Below the pieces are notes generated by a model. That model saw nothing but the letters and a program-made list of their open reading frames with translations. It did no database searches and was not told where the DNA came from. Shown here piece by piece: positions 1 to 5,021 of a stretch of DNA of 5,025 nt. Position numbers and translations under genes: made by a program. Each line of letters begins with the position of its first letter. Positions within the stretch are counted from its first letter, which is position 1. The stretch is taken from NCBI GenBank assembly GCA_041563315.1, contig JBFFNE010000133.1, forward strand, positions 1-5,025, given 5' to 3'. The DNA comes from JBFEYJ01 sp041563315 (GTDB lineage: Bacteria; Pseudomonadota; Gammaproteobacteria; Thiohalomonadales; Thiohalomonadaceae).

Positions 1-152
1 CTCTTTAGTCATCTGGGGGATAGGAGAGTTCAACTCTTAGAGTGAAGGGGGAATGAGTGCTGACTCGTCGATGTGGTACTGTCCTGTGGCGGTCGGCTGA
101 GCGCATGACGGTAACGAGATGGGTCAATTCAACGGATGAGTGCACAGGCCGA

Positions 153-190
153 TGACGGGGGGGGCCGGACTTTGTTCGGCGCCACCGTCA
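153..190. repeat. Strong GC-rich stem-loop
   Basis: TGACGG (153-158) pairs with CCGTCA (185-190). Inside it, the ten bases at 161-170 pair with those at 174-183 with one G-G mismatch and one G-T wobble, closing on a TTT triloop (171-173). GG (159-160) opposite A184 forms a small internal loop. The 5' arm includes a run of eight G (157-164). No T-tract follows on either strand, so it does not look like an intrinsic terminator. It may be a structured RNA element in the kinase leader or a palindromic DNA element. Confidence 0.55.
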
Positions 191-211
191 GTGTTTCCAT
201 ACCCCACCTTA

Positions 212-231
212 GCCTGCTCCGCTGAGCAGGC
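212..231. repeat. Perfect 8-bp inverted repeat with 4-base loop
   Basis: GCCTGCTC (212-219) and GAGCAGGC (224-231) are perfect complements around the loop CGCT (220-223). The element lies 21 bp beyond the larger stem-loop at 153-190 and 134 bp before the kinase start codon. It lacks a downstream T-tract in either direction, which argues against a simple terminator. Function unknown; a leader RNA hairpin or a REP-like palindrome are both possible. Confidence 0.6.
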
Positions 232-350
232 CGGAGGTTGTTAGGCCGGCGCTAGTACAGATGAGAGGGTAGGAAATTATTGGCCGTGAGGTGCAAGCTA
301 CGGACTCAGAGATCTATTGCTTTTAGGTGACGGACCTGAAATCCGCGAAC

Positions 351-354
351 AGGA
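351..354 (+). promoter_or_regulatory. Ribosome binding site of the hybrid kinase
   Basis: AGGA at 351-354 lies 11 bases before the ATG at 366, a slightly long but acceptable spacing. An in-frame TAG at 357-359 blocks any longer version of the protein, so the ATG at 366 is the first possible ATG start in this frame. Confidence 0.6.
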
Positions 355-365
355 ACTAGAATATT

Positions 366-2120
366 ATGAATGATGCTAATCAGAAAATACTTGAGGACCG
401 CATCTCGTACGAGGTATTGGATCCTGCTTTTAACATTATACGTAGAGATGCATTAAGCAATATTCTGATACCCATCATAGTGATTACGGTGATGTGGTCA
501 GAGATTAATCATGACGTGTTAATTGCCTGGTGTCTTTTGATTATCATAGGTCTTATCGTTAATTATGCTATTGCTCGAACATATGTAAAACAGGAAGTGC
601 CGTACACAGATGCAAAAAAATGGGGCCGTCGACTGTCGGTGGTAAGTTTGTATTTTGGTGTGTTGTGGGCGGCAGCAGTTTTTCTTTTTTACGTGGATGG
701 ATCCGTTGCTCATCAAGTGTTTATGTATACGCTAGCCGTGGTGTTGAGTATTGGCTCAGTGATATCAGGCCTGTACTGGTTTCCACTGTTTTACCTGTTT
801 GCGATACCGATAATGACGAGTTTTGTGATGCGTTTGGCTATGGATGGTTCCTATGCATACCTCTCACTTGCGGTATTGATGCTGTGGGCATCAGTCGCAA
901 CCCTTGGCTTTGCGCGGATGCTCAATAAAACGGTTCGTTCGGAAACGCGCCTTCGCCTTGACAGTGCTTTACTTAATGAGGCGCTTGAATTGAAAACAAC
1001 AGAAGCAGAGAAGGCCGCACTCGAAAAGTCCAACTTCCTTGCTGTGGCTAGCCATGACTTGCGTCAACCGGTGCACTCTTTATCACTGTTTATCGACGTT
1101 TTAAAAGAGTCAAAGACTGACGAGGAACGTTACAGGCTGTTTCCCCTCATCGATAGTTCACTAGATGCGATGCGAAAGTTGTTTGATGCACTGCTCGATA
1201 TATCACGACTGGATGCTAATGTAGTGAAGCCGAAATACACTCATTTTAATTTGGAAGAATTGCTGAAGAAGCTGGTCGAGGAATTCAGGCCTGCGGCTAA
1301 TAAAAAGAACTTGAAGATCAAAGTACATGCTCAGTCGATGGTCGTGGTATCCGACTCTCTGCTACTGGAGCGTGTTCTGCGCAACCTACTGAGTAACGCC
1401 ATACGTTACACTGACGCTGGAGGTATCCTTTTGTCCTGTCGACAGCGTGGGGATGAAGCTCTGGTACAGGTGTGGGATACAGGAATTGGTATTCCGGAAG
1501 AATGCAGGGATGAAGTGTTCGTAGAATTTCAGCAATTAAACAACTCATTTCGTGACCGTGCAGAAGGTATTGGGTTGGGACTTGCCTTGGTGAAGCGTTT
1601 ATGTGACTTGCTGAGGCAGCCAATCACTCTTGATTCGCGACCCGGTAGAGGCTCCGTTTTCAGTACGCGTGTTATTCGAGGATGTGGCGGCATTGAAACC
1701 AGGAATCAATCAGCGAAACTGACACATAGCTGGGACCTGTCAGGACGACAAGTTTTGGTGATCGATGATGAAAAGGACATTTTGCAAGCCATGCATGCAC
1801 TGCTATCAAAATGGGGTTGTCATGTTGTTACTGCTGAAACGCTAGAGCAAGCCCTCGATGAGCTAAATAGACACGATATGGTCCCGGAATTGATCCTGTC
1901 GGATTTACAGTTGAGAAACGGAAAATCGGGGATTGAGGCACTAGATACGCTGCGGCAGAAGTATGGAGCTTCGATTGCCGGTATAGTGATCAGTGGTGAT
2001 ACCAATCCAGAATGTCTTAATATTGTAAAAGACAGCGACTATACATTACTGCACAAACCTGTCCAACCACTGCACTTGCGCAACCTGATTCAGCACTATT
2101 TCTCTCCTGCAGAAGATTAG
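366..2120 (+). CDS. Membrane hybrid sensor histidine kinase/response regulator
   Basis: A 584-residue hybrid kinase expected in the inner membrane, where it autophosphorylates on histidine and passes the phosphate to aspartate. In order: a short cytoplasmic N-terminus; about six hydrophobic segments (roughly 31-46, 50-69, 91-110, 116-138, 139-157, 163-183) with no sizeable periplasmic sensor domain; a helical linker (about 190-220); a HisKA H-box FLAVASHDLRQP with phospho-acceptor H230; a HATPase domain with N-box NLLSNAIRYT (340-349), G1 box DTGIGIP (371-377) and G2 box GIGLGLALVK (401-410); and a C-terminal receiver (about 462-580) with acidic pair D467/D468, phospho-acceptor D513, S543 and K564-P565. 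All key residues are present, so both modules should be active. No Hpt domain is seen. The membrane part presumably senses a ligand or the membrane state, but the signal cannot be read from sequence. It faces a LuxR-type regulator gene, its likely partner (inference). Confidence 0.95.
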   Translation: MNDANQKILEDRISYEVLDPAFNIIRRDALSNILIPIIVITVMWSEINHDVLIAWCLLIIIGLIVNYAIARTYVKQEVPYTDAKKWGRRLSVVSLYFGVLWAAAVFLFYVDGSVAHQVFMYTLAVVLSIGSVISGLYWFPLFYLFAIPIMTSFVMRLAMDGSYAYLSLAVLMLWASVATLGFARMLNKTVRSETRLRLDSALLNEALELKTTEAEKAALEKSNFLAVASHDLRQPVHSLSLFIDVLKESKTDEERYRLFPLIDSSLDAMRKLFDALLDISRLDANVVKPKYTHFNLEELLKKLVEEFRPAANKKNLKIKVHAQSMVVVSDSLLLERVLRNLLSNAIRYTDAGGILLSCRQRGDEALVQVWDTGIGIPEECRDEVFVEFQQLNNSFRDRAEGIGLGLALVKRLCDLLRQPITLDSRPGRGSVFSTRVIRGCGGIETRNQSAKLTHSWDLSGRQVLVIDDEKDILQAMHALLSKWGCHVVTAETLEQALDELNRHDMVPELILSDLQLRNGKSGIEALDTLRQKYGASIAGIVISGDTNPECLNIVKDSDYTLLHKPVQPLHLRNLIQHYFSPAED

Positions 2121-2362
2121 CCGATCGTCACTCCGTTATCGCAGGTTGTTTTTGGAAACTCGAATGGGTGTTGTCCAGTTCTTGCGCTGACAGTAATACT
2201 TCTATTAAAACCACATGTGTATTGATTCTTAACATGCTGCGGTACGATTACTTTGATGATGCATCAACCCATAGCCGGCGACGAAGGAAACCCTCCGTCA
2301 ATCCGTCGCAGCGGGTGCCTTCATCGGGTTATTATCGTTTCGCAGGTGCCCTGTTTTCGGCC
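2121..2362. other. Convergent intergenic region without clear terminator
   Basis: This 242-bp gap separates the 3' ends of the kinase and regulator genes. A T-rich patch (TTGTTTTT, about 2147-2154) follows the kinase, but only a four-base CGAT/ATCG stem precedes it, so it is not a convincing intrinsic terminator. GCGACG (2278-2283) and CGTCGC (2304-2309) form a perfect six-base inverted repeat around 20 bases, with a smaller GGA/TCC pair inside. TGATGCATCA (2257-2266) is a ten-base palindrome. GGTGCC occurs twice (about 2315 and 2345). No gene is supported; longer open frames on the plus strand run into and shadow the regulator. Confidence 0.5.
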
Positions 2363-3031
2363 TCATTTTATCGACTGGTTTTCTAGGATTTTTAGTCGCT
2401 GCGCATTTTGTACGCACTCTGTTCTGTTCCTGGCCTTCAGAGCGGAGAACAGGGCACTGATATGGGCTTTTATGGTGTGCTCGGTGAGAAAGAGGCTGCT
2501 GGCAATTTGTTTGTTGGAATAACCTTTGCCCAGTAACTGCAAGACATCGTATTGCCGTCGGGTGATGCCGCTTGATTTCAGATGTGTATTGCTAGTGGCC
2601 TCATCGGGCGGGCACCGGGTGGCCAGGTTGTTGAGCTGTTTTTCGATTTCTGCCGGGATATAGATCTCTCCATCCAGGATGCTGTGCAACGCAGCAATCA
2701 TCTGATGGCTGTTGTGTGTTTTCGGAATAAACCCCAGCGCGCCTGAATCCAGTGCGGATTTTATGGTATGAATATCTTCTTCACCGGAGACGACCACCAG
2801 CGGCAACCACACCTTGCGTCGGTGCATCCGTTGCAGGATAGACATGCCATTCATGCCAGGCATGCAGAGGTCAATCAGAACAAGATCAAAGGCCAGACCT
2901 GATTCCAGGATCTCGATAGCGTGGTCTGCTGCATTGCATTCGGTAATTTTGGCCTCGGGATCGAGCTTATTGAGAATGATGCGTATCCCATCAAGAAAAA
3001 GTTGGTGATCATCGGCAACGAGAACATTCAT
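2363..3031 (-). CDS. NarL/FixJ-family LuxR-type response regulator
   Basis: A 222-residue cytoplasmic transcription regulator, the usual length for the NarL/FixJ family. Residues 1-120 form the receiver: acidic pair D7/D8 in VLVADDHQLF, phospho-acceptor D54 in LIDLCMPGMNG, S82 at the conserved Ser/Thr position, and K104 in FIPKT. A linker (about 121-154) leads to a GerE/LuxR helix-turn-helix domain (about 155-215) with GITRRQYDVLQLLGKGYSNK and then IASSLFLTEHTIKAHISALF, the family's recognition-helix pattern. Phosphorylation at D54 should promote dimerisation and DNA binding. The start is fixed by AGGA seven bases upstream and by an in-frame stop six codons before the ATG. The gene converges on the hybrid kinase, which makes that kinase the best candidate donor, though this is inference. 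Since both proteins carry receivers, a separate Hpt protein or direct H230-to-D54 transfer would be needed. Targets are unknown; palindromes upstream of the gene may be its own sites. Confidence 0.94.
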   Translation of the reverse strand: MNVLVADDHQLFLDGIRIILNKLDPEAKITECNAADHAIEILESGLAFDLVLIDLCMPGMNGMSILQRMHRRKVWLPLVVVSGEEDIHTIKSALDSGALGFIPKTHNSHQMIAALHSILDGEIYIPAEIEKQLNNLATRCPPDEATSNTHLKSSGITRRQYDVLQLLGKGYSNKQIASSLFLTEHTIKAHISALFSALKARNRTECVQNAQRLKILENQSIK

Positions 3032-3038
3032 AGTCTTT

Positions 3039-3042
3039 TCCT
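3039..3042 (-). promoter_or_regulatory. Ribosome binding site of the response regulator
   Basis: On the minus strand the sequence reads ACAGGAAAAGACT immediately before the ATG. AGGA lies seven bases from the start codon, near-ideal spacing, and supports the start at 3031. Confidence 0.7.
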
Positions 3043-3045
3043 GTC

Positions 3046-3074
3046 GTTATGAACCGATAATACATCACAGTCAA
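3046..3074 (-). promoter_or_regulatory. Possible sigma-70 promoter of the response regulator
   Basis: On the minus strand TTGACT (3069-3074) and CATAAC (3046-3051) are separated by 17 bases, matching the -35 consensus at five positions and the -10 consensus at four. Transcription would start near 3039, only about eight bases before the ATG and inside the ribosome binding site, which makes this promoter doubtful for normal translation. TATTAT a few bases further upstream is another possible -10 box but lacks a good -35 partner. Confidence 0.25.
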
Positions 3075-3125
3075 AGATACTGAAATTCATACTTTTGGTT
3101 AATATTGGCAAGCTATGAGCTCGGG

Positions 3126-3191
3126 GACAGATGTCTTACTTATGTATCATCAATAACAAGATGTCTATCTGTCAGTTAATGACATATGTCA
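3126..3191. promoter_or_regulatory. Operator-like cluster of GACA-NN-TGTC repeats
   Basis: Two copies of the palindrome GACA-NN-TGTC lie upstream of the regulator: GACAGATGTC (3126-3135) and GACATATGTC (3181-3190). The second sits inside the perfect 12-base palindrome TGACATATGTCA (3180-3191). AGATGTCT occurs at 3129-3136 and again at 3159-3166, exactly 30 bp apart, about three helical turns. GACAGAT (3126-3132) and ATCTGTC (3167-3173) form a seven-base inverted repeat. The cluster is 95-160 bp upstream of the regulator start. It looks like a multi-site binding region for a dimeric regulator, perhaps the adjacent response regulator itself; which protein binds is inference. Confidence 0.4.
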
Positions 3192-3206
3192 CCAGTCAAG
3201 TGGTGA
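3189..3206. repeat. Six-base inverted repeat hairpin
   Basis: TCACCA (3189-3194) and TGGTGA (3201-3206) are perfect complements around a six-base loop. It directly follows, and overlaps by three bases, the 12-base palindrome at 3180-3191, and directly precedes the larger inverted repeat at 3207-3250. Confidence 0.45.
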
Positions 3207-3250
3207 GCGGGGCTATGTTGTCCAGCTAACTGACCTTTTGTAGGCCCCGC
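3207..3250. repeat. GC-rich inverted repeat with 26-base loop
   Basis: GCGGGGC (3207-3213) pairs perfectly with GCCCCGC (3244-3250). After a one-base bulge (G3243) the pairing continues with TA (3214-3215) to TA (3241-3242). No T-tract follows. It lies just upstream of the decayed Ig-like domain and could mark the edge of an inserted or rearranged segment, or be a structured RNA. It does not match a known element I recognise. Confidence 0.45.
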
Positions 3251-3319
3251 CAGGGGAGATACCAGGTTAGATGTGGGGGGGACCGTTCGGCGTCGGGTAC
3301 TCAAACAGACCCCCTGTAG

Positions 3320-3638
3320 GTGACTTCATCGTTTGCTGTCAACGCTACCAGTCCACTGGATGGTGCATGCAGAAAGCGGACTTCCCCGCTGTTTCCATTT
3401 ATTCCGCGCCGGTTGAATCCGCGCAGTTAAACAGTATCAATTTTTCGGTAACCGACGGTACGACACCTGTTACTGGGGTATTCACCTTCAGTGAAGATCG
3501 CACGGGAGTGATATATACGCCGGACGCGGCCCTGGTTGATAGAGTCACCTACACCGCGACCATAAATACCAAGTGGATAGTGCGTTAAATGAAAATCTCG
3601 CTGCCACTGTCTCGCGGTGCTTTACCGTTTCCGCTCCC
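3320..3638 (+). pseudogene. Decayed SbsA/Big_5-type Ig-like domain, frameshifted
   Basis: The residues of one Big_5-type bacterial Ig-like domain can be read across three frames. Frame 2 at 3338-3367 gives VNATSPLDGA, the typical opening strand and turn. Frame 1 (about 3380-3572) gives SAPVESAQLNSINFSVTDG, then TTPVTGVFTFSEDRTG and VIYTPDAALVDRVTYTATIN, the domain core. Frame 3 from 3573 gives VDSALNENLAATVS and then FTVSAP, the closing strand. Losing one base from an original ACC-AAA-GTG near 3570-3573 would explain the second shift, because inserting one A there rejoins the frames; the first shift lies between 3368 and about 3400. Such domains occur in tandem in large secreted or surface adhesins. 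Here only one remains, with no signal peptide or neighbouring repeats. The open frame 3271-3588 has an unrelated N-terminus and its ATG lacks a well-placed ribosome binding site, so I do not call it a working gene. Confidence 0.55.
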
Positions 3639-3856
3639 CTCAGTAGCATCTATTCATCTATGGTCCGTGGCCAAGTGAATCATTTCAATTCCAGAGTGCA
3701 TGTTTCAACTCCTTTCTATCTTTGTTCCCGGGAGAGACGAGAGCAAGGCTCCCCGCGCAGCCTGTGCGAAGCGTTATGCGACAACAGTGCAAGTGGAACT
3801 AGAGTGTTACTTGGTACTGAAGGTTGAGCGCCTAGGGGCTCTGTGGGCTTCTGCTG
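3639..3856. other. Non-coding stretch after the Ig-like relic
   Basis: I see no supportable gene. Frame 3 stays open from the relic to 3827, but the residues after FTVSAP are low in domain-like character. Two weak structures are present: CGCGCA/TGTGCG around a three-base loop (about 3754-3768), and the near-palindrome GAGCGCCTAGGGGCTC (3826-3841), 16 bp downstream of the methyltransferase stop on the minus strand. The latter has no T-tract on the minus strand, so it is at best a weak transcript-end hairpin. Confidence 0.4.
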
Positions 3857-4582
3857 TTAATCGGGACGACGCAACAGGTCAACACGGATTGGCATCACAA
3901 AGCGTGCCCCTTCCGGTCCCATAAATCCTTCAAATTTCTCGCGTACCACGCGTAGCTTCTCCAGGCTCAGTTGGTGATCGGTGTGGGTGACACTGATGAC
4001 CCGGCGTTCGAAATCCACGAAGCTCTCGAAATTGTTCGGGGTGTTGAAAAAATGCTGCCCGACTATTTCAAATACGCCTTGACCGACGGCCTTGCACACC
4101 GTAGAGAAGGCGGCTTCACGCACCGATTTTTCATCGTGAAACAGGCGCAGTACCTCATTGAAATCCCCCGCAAAGACCGGTTCTGAGATGTAGGCTAGGC
4201 CGCCTGGGCGCAGCACCCGGCGGATCTCCTGCATGGCACTGTCCATAGCCTCCAGTGGTACGTGATGCAGCGACTTGAACATCATGACGATGTCGGCACT
4301 TGCCTCCTCAGCTGGGATCGCTTGCGCCCCGGCGTGGGTAAAGGTCACTGTCGGCAGGTCGGTGATGGCCAGATTCTTCTGGTGCTGAATCGTGTCCACT
4401 TCGCAGGCGAGTATGGTAGCGGGTAGTCCGGTCTCTGCGATGGCGCGGGTGTGCGCCGCCGAGCCACATCCCAGCTCAATGATATGGGCCCCATGCAGTG
4501 GAAGCAGACGGTTATACACCTCGGCTTCCTTGATCACTGCATTCTCTGAAGTGTCTTGAATTCGCATCGCTACTGCCGTCAT
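3857..4582 (-). CDS. Class I SAM-dependent methyltransferase
   Basis: A 241-residue soluble protein with the Rossmann-type SAM-binding fold of the Methyltransf_11/25 group. Motif I, IIELGCGSAAHTR (34-46), is the glycine-rich SAM loop. ACEVD (59-63) ends strand 2 with an acidic residue (E61 or D63) that would hold the SAM ribose. The segment ADIVMMFKSLHHV (96-108) matches motif II/IV, and IRRVLRPGGLAYISEPVF (120-137) is the post-II motif common to UbiE/COQ5-like and related small-molecule methyltransferases. The C-terminal third (about 140-241), with several aromatic and histidine residues, probably shapes the substrate pocket, but the substrate cannot be named. The start at 4582 is supported by AAAGG eight bases upstream; M6 has no such site. 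The gene stands alone between non-coding stretches, so its pathway is unclear. By eye it is richer in GC than the kinase gene, which could reflect a different origin. Confidence 0.9.
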   Translation of the reverse strand: MTAVAMRIQDTSENAVIKEAEVYNRLLPLHGAHIIELGCGSAAHTRAIAETGLPATILACEVDTIQHQKNLAITDLPTVTFTHAGAQAIPAEEASADIVMMFKSLHHVPLEAMDSAMQEIRRVLRPGGLAYISEPVFAGDFNEVLRLFHDEKSVREAAFSTVCKAVGQGVFEIVGQHFFNTPNNFESFVDFERRVISVTHTDHQLSLEKLRVVREKFEGFMGPEGARFVMPIRVDLLRRPD

Positions 4583-4590
4583 CGTTAACG

Positions 4591-4595
4591 CCTTT
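4591..4595 (-). promoter_or_regulatory. Ribosome binding site of the methyltransferase
   Basis: AAAGG on the minus strand lies eight bases before the ATG at 4582. It favours this start over the in-frame ATG five codons later, which has no comparable site. Confidence 0.6.
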
Positions 4596-4624
4596 CGCTT
4601 AGTGGCCTACTGTTACTGTCGGGT

Positions 4625-4654
4625 ATTGTAACGCCGAGAAGGGCTTAACCACAA
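4625..4654 (-). promoter_or_regulatory. Possible sigma-70 promoter of the methyltransferase
   Basis: On the minus strand TACAAT (4625-4630) matches the -10 consensus at five of six positions. TTGTGG (4649-4654) lies 18 bases upstream and matches the -35 box at three positions. Transcription would begin near 4618 and leave a leader of about 36 bases that contains the ribosome binding site. The fit is moderate and unproven. Confidence 0.35.
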
Positions 4655-4830
4655 TCGTAAGGCATTACCCTGGTAACCCTTGGCCCACCTGACACTACAC
4701 TTGATGCAAAGGTGATAAGAGAAGTGCCAGGTAGCCAGGGAATGTGGGGCATGGCGCTTTCGGCAAACTGCGCTGCACTGTTGAAGTTCGGGACCCCGGA
4801 TGGGACAACCTGGCCTATTCGGTACTCGCA

Positions 4831-4841
4831 TAAGGAGGTGA
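4831..4841 (+). other. Orphan perfect Shine-Dalgarno-like sequence
   Basis: TAAGGAGGTGA is complementary over all 11 bases to the 3' end of bacterial 16S rRNA. No ATG, GTG or TTG lies at a suitable distance downstream (5-12 bases after GGAGG), so it does not serve a visible gene. On the minus strand it reads TCACCTCCTTA, the 16S rRNA 3' end itself, and GTCGTAAC, another conserved 16S 3'-region sequence, lies three bases before it (4845-4852). Confidence 0.4.
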
Positions 4842-4859
4842 GTAGTTACGACAAGTATT

Positions 4860-4901
4860 ACTTAAGGTGCGTTTAAGTTGTGGCAATTAAGTTGGTAGAT
4901 T
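4860..4901 (+). promoter_or_regulatory. Possible promoter with TTAAGT half-sites
   Basis: ACTTAA (4860-4865) and TTAAGT (4873-4878) form a perfect six-base inverted repeat around seven bases. TTAAGTTG occurs at 4873-4880 and again at 4887-4894. TTAAGT and TAGATT (4896-4901) are 17 bases apart, and TAGATT is preceded by TGG as in extended -10 promoters. This could be a regulated promoter for a gene beginning at the right edge, with a start near 4908; both boxes are weak. Confidence 0.2.
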
Positions 4902-4976
4902 CACACTCGAAGTTGAACGGGGAAAGTCATCACCGTTGGCAAAGTACGATCGATGGAAGAGTATGACAGGACCACA

Positions 4977-5021
4977 ATGATTTATTTATCGCATGGTAAT
5001 AACGGAATCAACATAATATGA
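4977..5021 (+). CDS. Possible 14-residue leader ORF
   Basis: ATG at 4977 is preceded by AGGA five bases upstream (4968-4971) and opens a frame reading MIYLSHGNNGINII before TGA at 5019-5021. The stop overlaps an ATG at 5018 in the common ATGA coupling arrangement. It could be a translated leader that couples to a downstream gene starting at 5018. A random short ORF is an equally fair reading, as the peptide shows no attenuator-like run of a single amino acid. Confidence 0.2.
   Translation: MIYLSHGNNGINII

Larger units (their letters stand above)
1..365. other. Gene-free upstream region of the hybrid kinase
   Basis: I see no supportable gene here. The forward-strand ATG-started frames that I read (for example from 54 and from 105) run into stops after about 16 codons, and no frame entering from the left edge continues beyond roughly 14 codons on the plus strand. 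The stretch contains two strong inverted repeats, listed separately, and ends in the kinase ribosome binding site. No promoter with both good -35 and -10 boxes stands out; TAGAAT at 357-362 resembles a -10 box but lies too close to the start codon to serve the kinase. The region could be a 5' untranslated leader, a decayed gene, or both. Confidence 0.5.

Noticed and set aside
157..164. G8 tract (and the G7 tract at 3275-3281) as phase-variation switches
   Set aside because: Neither lies inside an intact coding frame or a well-defined promoter spacer, so a switching role is unsupported.
126..246. Integron attC-like site: ATTCAAC at 126-132 and GTTAGGC at 240-246 flanking the hairpins
   Set aside because: Both match the loose RYYYAAC/GTTRRRY cores, but they do not complement each other beyond GTT/AAC and no paired inner L boxes are visible. 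Such short degenerate cores are expected several times by chance in 5 kb.
2121..2160. Intrinsic terminator of the kinase gene
   Set aside because: There is a T-rich patch, but only a four-base stem precedes it, which is too weak to claim.
2257..2266. TGATGCATCA palindrome as an operator
   Set aside because: It sits between two 3' ends, where no promoter is expected, and it is a single short palindrome that can arise by chance.
2168..2522. Plus-strand open frames 2168-2386 and 2253-2522
   Set aside because: They lie in the convergent gap and across the 3' end of the well-supported regulator on the other strand, have no ribosome binding site that I can see, and show no family features.
3700..3924. 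Plus-strand open frame running into the methyltransferase 3' end
   Set aside because: It overlaps the real methyltransferase gene antisense and carries no recognisable motif.
4605..4663. attC-like GCCTAC ... GGCTTAAC ... CGTAAGGC upstream of the methyltransferase
   Set aside because: The conserved AAC and GTT triplets are both broken, the arms do not pair as in attC sites, and no integrase or second similar site is present.
4613..4831. Minus-strand ORF of 72 codons
   Set aside because: Its ATG follows CACCTCCTT rather than a ribosome binding site, the residues show no domain pattern, and it overlaps the methyltransferase promoter candidate.
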